Positions 1-6,570 are shown, counted from the first letter of the stretch. The stretch: DNA of 12,264 nucleotides from Chloroflexota bacterium (GCA_013153335.1 JAADEP010000008.1:1-12264), one strand, 5' to 3'. Program-made: numbers and translations. Notes: generated from the sequence alone by a model not told the origin.

Positions 1-2646
1 GCATATCTCATTCGCGCGCTGGCCCTGCAAGGCCACAAGGGCGCGGCCCTGCGCGCGTACCACGAATATGCGCGCATGATGCGCGACGAATTGGGCCTTG
101 ACCCGCCCGAAGACGCGAAGCGGCTCATCTACGACGTCCAGCACAACTTGCTCCCCGAGCCCGAGAGCGCTCGACAGCGCGCGCGGCTTCCCCAGTCCCC
201 CTATCCACTTATTGGACGCGAGGCCGAGCGTGACGAGATATTGGCCCGCCTTGCGGAACCCAATACCCGGCTCGTGACCTTGGTCGGGCCGGGTGGCATT
301 GGCAAGACCCGGCTGGCCGAAGCCTTGGCGCGCGAGTCCCTGACCTTATTCCCCGATGGGATCTATTGGGTGCCGTTGTCCGGCGCGCTCGACGAAGCCG
401 AGCTCTTGGCCATCTTACGCGAGCACCTGCAGCCCGCGCTCCAAAGCGGGCCAAACCCCGAGGATTGGGTCCGGGCTCTAAGCCCCAAGCGCGCGCTGTT
501 GGTCTTAGATGATGTACCGGCCGAACAAGAAGGGCTAATTCAGTGGGTGCAGGATGTGCTCCGCGCGGGGCGCGATATGGTGATTTTGGCCACCGCGCGC
601 CAACCCCTCCGCTTGCGCCACGAGCAACGGGTTCCGATCCGAGGTTTGGGCTATCCGACTGCGGAGGACGAACCCCTCACGCCCGAAGAGGCTCAGGCGT
701 TCCCGGCCGTGGCTCTGTTTATGGCCCGAGCTCAACAACTGGTCCCCTCCTTCCGTCTTACCCAACACAACCTCCCTGCGGTGTTGGATATCGTGCGGTT
801 CACCCAGGGTTTGCCTTTGGCCCTGGAGCTCGCCGCGGCCCAAATCGCGCAGGCGCCCTGCGCGCGCGTGGCCGAAACCCTGCGTCAAGCGGCCTTAGAC
901 ATCCAAGCGCCTTACCGCGACCAACCGCCGCAACATCGCTCGCTGCGCGTGCTTTTGGAGCGCACGTGGACTGGGCTGGACGCGCAGCTGCAACAAGCCT
1001 TGGTCCGGCTTTCGGGCTTTGGGGCGGCCTTTGACACTGCCACGGCCCAGGCTGTGGCCCATGTCACGGACGAAACCCTGAGCGCTCTGGCCCAACGGGG
1101 CTTGCTCACGCTGCACGAAGGCCACGATGCACGTCCCCGCTTGTGGGAAATGCACCCGCTCACCCGGGCCTTCGCGCGTGAGCAATGGGAGGCGGACCCC
1201 GACGACCGCCGCGCGTGGGAGCAGCGGGCCCGGACGTGGGTGGCCCAGGCCTTGCGCGCGCTGCGTACGGAACGCGGGTTTCCGATTTGGCGGTTGGCCC
1301 CGCTGCGCGCGGTGCTATTGCGTTATATGGACGACCTGCTAAACCACGGCACCCTTGACGAAATCGACGCGGTCATTGGGGGCTTGGTCGCGTGGTTCCG
1401 TTATTATGGCCAGGCGCGGGAAGGCGCGGCCTATCTGGATCGGCTGCTGGCCCGAGTCCGACCCCTGGAGCCCAGCCCAGCTCAACAACGTTTGCTCGCG
1501 CGTACGCTGCGTCTGCGAGGGCTGTTGGCCTATCTCACGGGCGATTTCCCCACCGCACAAACGCATCTGCAGCAGGCCCGAACCCTCTTTCAGCACCTGG
1601 AGGATGCCCGGGGCGATTACGCGCGCACGCTGCAAAGCCTGGCCAGCGTCGCGCAAATGCTGGGCCAGCTCGAAGAAGCCGAACAGCTCGAAGCCGAGGC
1701 TTTGGCCTTATTCCAGGCCGAAGCCGAACGCGTGCGGCCCAACGACCCCGAGGCCAGCGAGGACTACGCGATCGACGCGGCCAACGCGCTCAACAACCTG
1801 GGCGGCATCGCGTTCCACCGCGGCGATCTGGCGACCGCTCGCCGCTATCTGCAAGAAGCGGCCCAACGCTATCGTCAGCTCCGCGCGTCTCGATTCTTGA
1901 TCAATACTTTGAGCAATCTCGCGTTCGTCTTGCTGTCGGAAGAACGCACAGTCGAAGCCCAAGAAGTGGCCGAAGAAGCCCTGCGCCTCGCGCAGAGCCT
2001 CGGCGCGCAACGCGAGCTAGCCAATATTTTGGGCACCCTGGGCACCATCGCGATCCACCGCGAGGACCCGGCCATGGCGTATTTGCGCTTGCGCCGCGCT
2101 TTGCACATCGCGCAGCGCGCGAATTTGCCCGAACTAAGCGCTACGTATCGAACCAACCTGGGCATTGTTCTCAAAACGTTGCAGCGTCCGACCGAGGCCG
2201 AAGAACAGTTCCAAGAGGCTGTGCGCGAAGCCCAAGCTCACGGCTTGCGCTACAGCGAATGCAGCTCCCGGATTTTCTACGCGAACTTCTTGTTGGAGCA
2301 AGCCCGGCTGGACGAAGCCGAGCAGCAATTGCGTCGGGCCTTACGCCTGGCCCTTGAGCACAATTTTGAGGGCCTGCGCGACAAAGTCCTGGTCTTCGCC
2401 GTACGGTTGTGGCACCAACAGCGACGTTTCGCCGAAGCGTTGGCCCTGCTCCAATGGCTCAAAGCGCAGAATCTCACCGGCAACGACCGGTTCACCTTGG
2501 CTGAATGGGAACGAACGTTCTTTCGCAAAGTTTCCCGCGCGCTGCGTCGCGAGGCCGATACCTTGCGTCAACAGCGGGATCGCGCAGCCTGGGTTCAAGC
2601 CGTGCTGGGGGATGACCCCGAACGCGCGACCACGAGTCAAACCTAA
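1..2646 (+). CDS. SARP/AfsR-like regulator: BTAD end, NB-ARC ATPase, TPR repeats (5' end missing)
   Basis: The frame is open from base 1 with no stop, so the gene starts left of the window; 881 residues are visible (numbered from base 1). Residues 1-45 (GHKGAALRAYHEYARMMRDELGLDP) match the end of a BTAD, the domain that follows an OmpR-like winged helix in SARP regulators. An NB-ARC ATPase follows: Walker A GPGGIGKT at 96-103, Walker B LLVLDD at 166-171, GLPLALELAA at about 270, and an MHD-like MHPL at 384. From about 497 to 825 come helical hairpins of TPR type (for example LNNLGGIAFHRGDLATARRY, TYRTNLGIVLKTLQRPTEAE), about eight repeats. In this family the NB-ARC/TPR part senses a signal and the N-terminus binds direct-repeat operators. 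The DNA-binding domain itself is outside the window, so DNA binding is inferred. It converges on the next gene. A LuxR/MalT-type STAND regulator is less likely, as no C-terminal HTH is seen. Confidence 0.88.
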   Translation, partial: AYLIRALALQGHKGAALRAYHEYARMMRDELGLDPPEDAKRLIYDVQHNLLPEPESARQRARLPQSPYPLIGREAERDEILARLAEPNTRLVTLVGPGGIGKTRLAEALARESLTLFPDGIYWVPLSGALDEAELLAILREHLQPALQSGPNPEDWVRALSPKRALLVLDDVPAEQEGLIQWVQDVLRAGRDMVILATARQPLRLRHEQRVPIRGLGYPTAEDEPLTPEEAQAFPAVALFMARAQQLVPSFRLTQHNLPAVLDIVRFTQGLPLALELAAAQIAQAPCARVAETLRQAALDIQAPYRDQPPQHRSLRVLLERTWTGLDAQLQQALVRLSGFGAAFDTATAQAVAHVTDETLSALAQRGLLTLHEGHDARPRLWEMHPLTRAFAREQWEADPDDRRAWEQRARTWVAQALRALRTERGFPIWRLAPLRAVLLRYMDDLLNHGTLDEIDAVIGGLVAWFRYYGQAREGAAYLDRLLARVRPLEPSPAQQRLLARTLRLRGLLAYLTGDFPTAQTHLQQARTLFQHLEDARGDYARTLQSLASVAQMLGQLEEAEQLEAEALALFQAEAERVRPNDPEASEDYAIDAANALNNLGGIAFHRGDLATARRYLQEAAQRYRQLRASRFLINTLSNLAFVLLSEERTVEAQEVAEEALRLAQSLGAQRELANILGTLGTIAIHREDPAMAYLRLRRALHIAQRANLPELSATYRTNLGIVLKTLQRPTEAEEQFQEAVREAQAHGLRYSECSSRIFYANFLLEQARLDEAEQQLRRALRLALEHNFEGLRDKVLVFAVRLWHQQRRFAEALALLQWLKAQNLTGNDRFTLAEWERTFFRKVSRALRREADTLRQQRDRAAWVQAVLGDDPERATTSQT

Positions 2647-2656
2647 CCGCGCGGGG

Positions 2657-3226
2657 CTAAGGCCCCGGACGCCGAATCCGCGCGCGCCATCGGGCCCAAC
2701 GCGATGGCCGCTGCCGCATAAGACGACGTTCCACTTTGCGCAGCGCGACCAGCAGTTCGCCTGCGACCTCGACCAGCCCAGAGTGCGCGGCCGCGAGCTC
2801 ATACGCCTGGCGGTACACCTCGCGCGCGGCCCGTAGCCGTCCCCGTGCTTCAAGCCCTCGGGCGACTTCCCGCAGGGCCAAGACCTGGGCTCGAGGGTCC
2901 TCCGATACTTCCCATCGAGGAAGGGGCTCGGTGTCGTTCCAAGGGTCCACAGCAAACGCCGAGGAAGCTCGAGGCCGGGCCGGCGGTCTGGGCTGTGGTC
3001 GGCCGCGCAGGCCATATAACCCGAGCGCGAGCCCGAGCATCGCGGTCCCCAAGCTCAAGAGCCCGACTTGTACTCCGTCGGGCCAGCGAGGCAGCCAAAG
3101 CAAAATTTGAACTACCGCGCCCGCGCGATCCGCCGGCCCTGTTAAGAGCCCCGCGAGCCCTCGGGCTAATGCCGCGAGCAGCAACGCGGCGCCTCCCAGG
3201 GCCATCCATCGCCAAAGCCGTTGCAT
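2657..3226 (-). CDS. Two-helix membrane protein with helical cytosolic tail, unknown function
   Basis: 189 residues. I chose the ATG at 3226 over one 30 bases upstream because AGGAGG (3238-3233) sits 6 bases before it. Hydrophobic segments lie at about 8-28 and 52-72, with a further hydrophobic stretch at 36-46. A Pro/Arg-rich linker (75-87) leads to a soluble tail with an acidic patch (WNDTEPLP). A helix pair (VARGLEARGRLRAAREVYRQ onward, about 121-165) resembles a single TPR hairpin. The C-terminus is very basic (RWARWRARIRRPGP). By the positive-inside rule the basic tail is probably cytoplasmic. I do not recognise the family. The gene converges on the regulator gene with 10 bp between stop codons. 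About 170 bases upstream is a copy of the shared direct-repeat promoter, which suggests co-regulation with the small membrane protein and the lipoprotein. Confidence 0.75.
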   Translation of the reverse strand: MQRLWRWMALGGAALLLAALARGLAGLLTGPADRAGAVVQILLWLPRWPDGVQVGLLSLGTAMLGLALGLYGLRGRPQPRPPARPRASSAFAVDPWNDTEPLPRWEVSEDPRAQVLALREVARGLEARGRLRAAREVYRQAYELAAAHSGLVEVAGELLVALRKVERRLMRQRPSRWARWRARIRRPGP

Positions 3227-3232
3227 CCACGT

Positions 3233-3238
3233 CCTCCT
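3233..3238 (-). promoter_or_regulatory. Shine-Dalgarno site deciding the start of the 189-residue gene
   Basis: On the minus strand AGGAGG lies 6 bases before the ATG at 3226. The in-frame upstream ATG at 3256 has no comparable purine run, so the shorter protein is preferred. Confidence 0.8.
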
Positions 3239-3401
3239 GTTTTGGATCCAGCCCATGCGGTCGTGGGCTTTGTTCCGAAGCTGATGGGTCGAACTCGTGC
3301 CATGCTCAACCTGGGGGCCTACCGCGCGCCGCGCGAGGGCCCCGCGAAGTCTCTCCGCGCGCCCACCCGATCAAACTGGCTGGGCTTACAGCCTCACCTC
3401 C

Positions 3402-3434
3402 GCGATACCCTGAAGCCGTCAGGGGAGCGTCAGC
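3402..3434 (-). promoter_or_regulatory. Direct-repeat promoter A, leftward (towards the 189-residue gene)
   Basis: Read on the minus strand: GCTGACG, 4 bases (CTCC), CCTGACG, then 9 bases, then TATCGC (3407-3402) as a candidate -10. The heptamers repeat with an 11-bp period. The same layout and the same 9-base gap occur at two other promoters in the window. The -10 is weak (TATCGC), as expected for an activator-dependent promoter. The implied leader to the ATG at 3226 is about 170 bases. Start site and activator are inferred. Confidence 0.6.
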
Positions 3435-3437
3435 CTT

Positions 3438-3470
3438 CTTGACGTCTTCCTGACGAGGGCCGCGTAACTT
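3438..3470 (+). promoter_or_regulatory. Direct-repeat promoter B, rightward (towards the 76-residue gene)
   Basis: CTTGACG, 4 bases (TCTT), CCTGACG (together 3438-3455), then 9 bases, then TAACTT (3465-3470). TTGACG also looks like a -35 box, but it stands 20 bases from the -10 instead of about 17. This is typical of promoters that need an activator bound over the -35 region. The implied leader is about 30 bases. It lies back to back with promoter A, so the two sites together form an inverted pair (CGTCAGG...CCTGACG). Confidence 0.65.
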
Positions 3471-3493
3471 AGAGGAAAGCAAACCTTGGTTCT

Positions 3494-3500
3494 GGGGAGG
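3494..3500 (+). promoter_or_regulatory. Shine-Dalgarno site deciding the start of the 76-residue gene
   Basis: GGGGAGG ends 6 bases before the ATG at 3507. An earlier in-frame start at 3486 would lie upstream of this site and lacks one of its own. Confidence 0.8.
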
Positions 3501-3506
3501 ACGAGC

Positions 3507-3737
3507 ATGAACCGAAATGCGAAGCTCGGGTTGGGCTGTAGTGCGTTGCTCGCGGCCTGTTCCTCGCTCTTTTGCGGGTTTATGGGTCTGGTCACCCTCA
3601 TGGGCGGGAGCACGTACGAAGTCGGCGCGGAAAGCGGCCAGGTACCACCGGGCATGGGGCTCGTGTTTTTGTGCCTCGCGCTCTTGGTGTGGCTGCTGCC
3701 CGCGGGCGTCTGGTGGATCGTGCGCGCCAAAGCGTGA
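3507..3737 (+). CDS. Small two-helix membrane protein (possible lipoprotein), unknown function
   Basis: 76 residues, starting at 3507 as set by the GGGGAGG site. The N-terminus has two positive charges (R3, K6), then a hydrophobic run at about 7-33. A short polar loop follows (STYEVGAESGQVPPG, about 35-49), then a second hydrophobic run at about 50-72 ending WWIVRAKA. Within the first run, LAAC (15-18) satisfies the lipobox pattern. It could therefore be cleaved and lipidated, but hydrophobicity continues past C18, which favours a plain membrane helix. No family is recognised. It has its own promoter-like site (3438-3470) and two terminators downstream, so it is probably a single-gene transcript. 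The strong ribosome site, promoter and terminators make it a real gene despite its size. Confidence 0.7.
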   Translation: MNRNAKLGLGCSALLAACSSLFCGFMGLVTLMGGSTYEVGAESGQVPPGMGLVFLCLALLVWLLPAGVWWIVRAKA

Positions 3738-3760
3738 TCGCTCGCCCAACGCGCGGACGG

Positions 3761-3794
3761 CAACGGCCCGGGGGCACCCGGGCCGTTGGCTTTT
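3761..3794 (+). terminator. Intrinsic terminator of the 76-residue gene
   Basis: CAACGGCCCGGG (3761-3772) pairs perfectly with CCCGGGCCGTTG (3777-3788) round a GGCA loop. GC and TTTT (3791-3794) follow. The stem starts 24 bases after the stop codon. Confidence 0.85.
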
Positions 3795-3831
3795 CAAGCC
3801 CAAGGGCTGACTCGTGTACCTTACGCTTTCC

Positions 3832-3855
3832 CCGGGCAGCGAACTGCCCGGTTTT
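3832..3855 (+). terminator. Second, tandem intrinsic terminator
   Basis: CCGGGCAG (3832-3839) and CTGCCCGG (3844-3851) form an 8-bp stem closed by a CGAA loop. TTTT (3852-3855) follows directly. The T-run lies only on the plus-strand side, so it backs up the terminator about 40 bases before it. Confidence 0.7.
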
Positions 3856-3900
3856 GCGGGCCGGGCGTTCACCCTGCTCCCGAAGGTCAACGCGCCGCAT

Positions 3901-3951
3901 GCAAGATAAGGGCGCAGGTGGCCCGCCACGCCCCTCGGACCACCTGCGCCC
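3901..3951 (-). terminator. Intrinsic terminator of the lipoprotein gene
   Basis: GGGCGCAGGTGG (3910-3921) pairs perfectly with CCACCTGCGCCC (3940-3951), a 12-bp stem with an 18-base loop. On the minus strand the stem is followed by TTATCTT (3909-3903), a T-rich tail. The plus-strand side has none. It stands about 70 bases past the lipoprotein stop codon. Confidence 0.7.
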
Positions 3952-4019
3952 ATTGGAGAAGACCGCCGCCCAAACGAACTTCTGGCAATAGCCTCGCCCT
4001 CGCGTACGAAGGACGAACT

Positions 4020-6188
4020 TCATTCGCAGTGCCAGGTGCAGCCGTCATACTCGCAACGGCTGTATGCGTTGCCGTCGTTGCAATACCATATCTCGCCGTC
4101 CAGCGAACAATATGTTTCGGACTGACACGTACGCGGCTGCTCGCCGGACCCATCCCCGGGCTCTTCGCTGGGCTTCGGGCGGATGGGATTCCAGCAGCGC
4201 CAGCGGCACTTGTCCTCGCTCCACGTGCATTGCTCAAATTCGCCCCGGCCCGGGCAGATCCAATGCTCGGTTCGCTCGTCCAACGCGCAATCCTGATTGG
4301 GAATGCGGCATGTGTCGTCTTCGCAACGCCAGTCGCATTGTTGCGCGTCCCACGAGCAAACCCAAGCGCCGATCTCAGAGGAGCAAGCCCACGCGCCCTC
4401 GCCCAAAGGCTGACACGCGCTTGAGGGCGCCTCGGTCGGCGCAGGGCATGTCTGTTCTGGCTGGCAATCCCAGCGGCACGTGCGTGTATCGGCCTGGCAC
4501 AGAGTGGTCAGCTCGAGCTCGCCGCCCGACGTGCAGCGGTAACGTCCATCGCCCAAGGGTTCGCAGTTGGGCCCTGGCTCAGGGAGCACGCATTGGGTCT
4601 CGCGACACTGCCAGCGGCACAAATTGGGGTCCCAGACGCAAACGCGTTGCTTTTCGCCTTGGCCCAAGACCCATCCGCCTAAGCCGGGCACGCTCAGATT
4701 GCCCGGGCCTGGAGGTTGGTCAAAGGGAAGGCGCGGCACGTCCAAGCCTGCGGGCCCTGCCCCAGACGAGGGCGTCGTCCCGTCCGTGCACACCAGCTCC
4801 CCCAGCACGTTATAGCAGGCTGAGGCCGCGCCGTCCGGCAACACGGGCGTGACCCGCGCTCGGGCATCTTCTGGGCTTGGTGGGAGGCACAGGCGTTCGG
4901 ACCGGCACGACCATTGGCAGAGCTCTGGGTCCCACGTGCAGAAAAAGCGCGCGTCGGCCGCGGTCACTTGCGGCATCCCGCCGCCGGTCGAGGACGCATA
5001 CGGGCAGGACCACGTACCCGGGCCGTCAGGCACGCACCCCGGTGCGGGTTGCGCGTCGGGCGGCGCGGGGCACAACAGCTCGGTACGCGTAGCTTCACAC
5101 AGGCACGGTTCCAGGCCCGTAGGCTGAAAGCCAAACGCAGCCCGACAGGTGTTGTCCACCCGCGCGATCGCGCGGATGGGGAAGTTCGGGTCACGCGCAT
5201 AGGGCGAGCCTGCCTGGGCGCGCGTGTAGCGGTCGTGATACGTCATCTGGCCCGGCTGCTTCAGGCCGCCGTCCGCCCAAGCTTGCCAGAGCATGCGCTG
5301 GCCATGGCCGTCCAACAAGCGCGCGTGAAACGCGAGATAAACGGTTGGGTATGTGGATGAGCCCTCGCGCTCCCAACCCCAGGTTTGCCAAGCCAGACCG
5401 GTCGTTGCATCCGCGACGTAACGGACCTGTTCGTAGCCATCGCCGCGTAAAGGCGCGTCGCTGGTGCAGGCTCGCGGGCCTTCGACATCGGGCCGGTTAT
5501 CGACCAGCACGCGCACATGCTGCGGGCTCCATGTCGCGGCGATTGGGCCTTGGGCCCAGACCAAATATTCTCCCCGTCCGTCGAGATCTACATCCAACTC
5601 GACCCCATAATCGCCGCGGGGCGCGGTGCTGCCCGCCTGCAACCCATGCAACCGCAGCGCGAGGAAGAACCAATCCCCCACCCGAACCAAGCGCGCGTAT
5701 CGGATGTCGAGGTCTGGGTAGAAAACAGCTTGCGTTTGCTCTACAAAGGGTCGCTCATAGAGGTTGAGCTCGTACACATCCCCACCGACCGCATAATACA
5801 CACCTTGTTGGGCCTTGGCATACTTCCCGCTGGGGAAGTCCCAAATCTCGGCCATAATGCTCCCGGTCACTGGCACGACCCCCGTCGTTGGGGTGGGCCT
5901 GATCGCAGTTGGGGGCGTCGCGGGCCCGGGGCGCGTGGGTACCGGCGTAGGCGGCACCACCGGCGCGGCCGCGCCAAAGGGAAAGGGTACGGCCTGGGTT
6001 GGCTCGGCTCGGGGCGTCTGCGCGCGGGGCGAAGGCGTACGGGCCGGTGTTGCGGTCGCCGCGGTGAAAACCTGAACCCCCTCAGGGCCGAGCGCGATTT
6101 GGCAGGCCAAGAGCAGTCCTGCCATCAACCCGAGCCAACCCCAACGCCGGACACGTCCCAAAAGTTGCAGAACCTCGCGGGAATGCAT
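4020..6188 (-). CDS. Cysteine/tryptophan-repeat surface lipoprotein, unknown family
   Basis: 722 residues; the ATG at 6188 is chosen for the GAGGAGGAGG site before it. The N-terminus is a lipoprotein signal: Arg-rich n-region, hydrophobic run 16-28, lipobox LLAC with Cys29. Residues about 36-100 are a Pro/Thr/Ala linker, as in surface proteins held off the membrane. Residues about 113-350 look beta-rich and aromatic, with an acidic DVDLDGRG loop (199-206) that could bind calcium. From about 361 to the end the protein is Cys-rich: about six modules C-x(6-10)-C...C-x6-C-x3-C-x(4-5)-C. The core C-x-W-D-x3-C-x-W-x-C starts at 417, 517, 564 (W replaced by A), 611, 654 and, shortened, 712. Even cysteine counts per module suggest disulfides outside the cell. 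No enzyme motif is visible and I do not recognise the family; adhesion or ligand binding would be a guess. It has its own promoter and terminator. Confidence 0.85.
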   Translation of the reverse strand: MHSREVLQLLGRVRRWGWLGLMAGLLLACQIALGPEGVQVFTAATATPARTPSPRAQTPRAEPTQAVPFPFGAAAPVVPPTPVPTRPGPATPPTAIRPTPTTGVVPVTGSIMAEIWDFPSGKYAKAQQGVYYAVGGDVYELNLYERPFVEQTQAVFYPDLDIRYARLVRVGDWFFLALRLHGLQAGSTAPRGDYGVELDVDLDGRGEYLVWAQGPIAATWSPQHVRVLVDNRPDVEGPRACTSDAPLRGDGYEQVRYVADATTGLAWQTWGWEREGSSTYPTVYLAFHARLLDGHGQRMLWQAWADGGLKQPGQMTYHDRYTRAQAGSPYARDPNFPIRAIARVDNTCRAAFGFQPTGLEPCLCEATRTELLCPAPPDAQPAPGCVPDGPGTWSCPYASSTGGGMPQVTAADARFFCTWDPELCQWSCRSERLCLPPSPEDARARVTPVLPDGAASACYNVLGELVCTDGTTPSSGAGPAGLDVPRLPFDQPPGPGNLSVPGLGGWVLGQGEKQRVCVWDPNLCRWQCRETQCVLPEPGPNCEPLGDGRYRCTSGGELELTTLCQADTRTCRWDCQPEQTCPAPTEAPSSACQPLGEGAWACSSEIGAWVCSWDAQQCDWRCEDDTCRIPNQDCALDERTEHWICPGRGEFEQCTWSEDKCRWRCWNPIRPKPSEEPGDGSGEQPRTCQSETYCSLDGEIWYCNDGNAYSRCEYDGCTWHCE
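4025..5006 (-). repeat. Six-cysteine protein module, about six copies (coding repeat)
   Basis: Inside the lipoprotein, residues about 395-721 hold repeated cores: CTWDPELCQWSC, CVWDPNLCRWQC, CQADTRTCRWDC, CSWDAQQCDWRC, CTWSEDKCRWRC and the shortened CEYDGCTWHC. Most are preceded by a short C-x(6-10)-C hairpin with Gly and Trp/Tyr (for example CEPLGDGRYRC, CQPLGEGAWAC) and followed by a sixth Cys 4-5 residues on. Core-to-core distances are 100, 47, 47, 43 and 58 residues. The copies are diverged, so duplication is old or selection keeps only the scaffold. Confidence 0.8.
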
Positions 6189-6193
6189 ACGTG

Positions 6194-6203
6194 CCTCCTC
6201 CTC
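6194..6203 (-). promoter_or_regulatory. Shine-Dalgarno site deciding the lipoprotein start
   Basis: On the minus strand GAGGAGGAGG lies 5 bases before the ATG at 6188. An in-frame ATG at 6218 is upstream of it and would also place ten acidic or polar residues (MDWFFEEEAR) in front of the signal peptide. Confidence 0.85.
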
Positions 6204-6237
6204 AAAAAACCAATCCAATCAACGACGTGACACCTTG

Positions 6238-6290
6238 GTCATACCCGCGGGACGTCAGGAGAGCGTCAAGGCCGCGTCGGGCGAACGTGA
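6238..6290 (-). promoter_or_regulatory. Direct-repeat promoter C with four half-sites (lipoprotein gene)
   Basis: On the minus strand: CTTGACG, 4 bases (CTCT), CCTGACG (6270-6253), then 9 bases, then TATGAC (6243-6238). Two weaker half-sites continue upstream in the same 11-bp phase: CGACG (6279-6275) and TCACG (6290-6286). The row is therefore TCACG, CGACG, TGACG, TGACG at a strict 11-bp period. The implied leader before the ATG is about 43 bases. The 18-base core matches promoter B at 15 positions and promoter A at 15. Confidence 0.65.
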
Positions 6291-6570
6291 GCATCCGACC
6301 AGCATCACCCAATATTAGCTTTGCTTGCGAATGCCCAAATGCGAAGCCGAGGCTGACGGGGAGAAAGCGAGGCAGACCTCGCGGGAAGCCCAGAAACAGG
6401 ATCTCAGCCCCCGTCGGACACGAGGGCGCGGGGCGGGTCTGGCCACATGGCGGACGGGATGCGAGTCTGGCTTCTGGACGACGGATGCCCTAAGGGTATG
6501 GCTCGCCTGGGGCGGCCCTTGCTTGGGGAAGTTCGTTAAGGCGGCGTGACTAAGGAGACCCTGAGCTCAC
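6291..6570. other. Unassigned spacer between the lipoprotein and transporter promoters
   Basis: No gene is supported here. A possible RNA fold spans 6353-6417: GACGGGG (6355-6361) pairs with CCCCGTC (6409-6415) and encloses a GCGAGG/CCTCGC hairpin (6367-6382) and a GGG/CCC mini-hairpin (6383-6391). At 6437-6488 GTCTGGC and GGATGC each occur twice, 28 and 26 bases apart. Both could be chance in G+C-rich DNA. No known riboswitch was recognised. Confidence 0.4.

Noticed and set aside
1392..2357. Plus-strand open frame of 321 codons within the regulator gene
   Set aside because: It is an Arg/Ser/Pro-rich alternative frame over the TPR coding region, with no motif.
2652..2667. Hairpin CGGGGC-TAAG-GCCCCG between the convergent regulator and membrane protein genes
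   Set aside because: Only 6 bp with no T-run on either side. It could slow polymerase but I cannot support a terminator.
5517..6230. Plus-strand open frame opposite the lipoprotein N-terminus
   Set aside because: The opposite strand has signal peptide, lipobox, linker and ribosome site. The plus frame is Gly/Arg-rich from the Pro/Thr linker codons.
6325..6549. Possible 74-codon gene in the spacer before the transporter
   Set aside because: No ribosome site, no hydrophobic or domain pattern, and it overlaps repeats and stems better read as noncoding.
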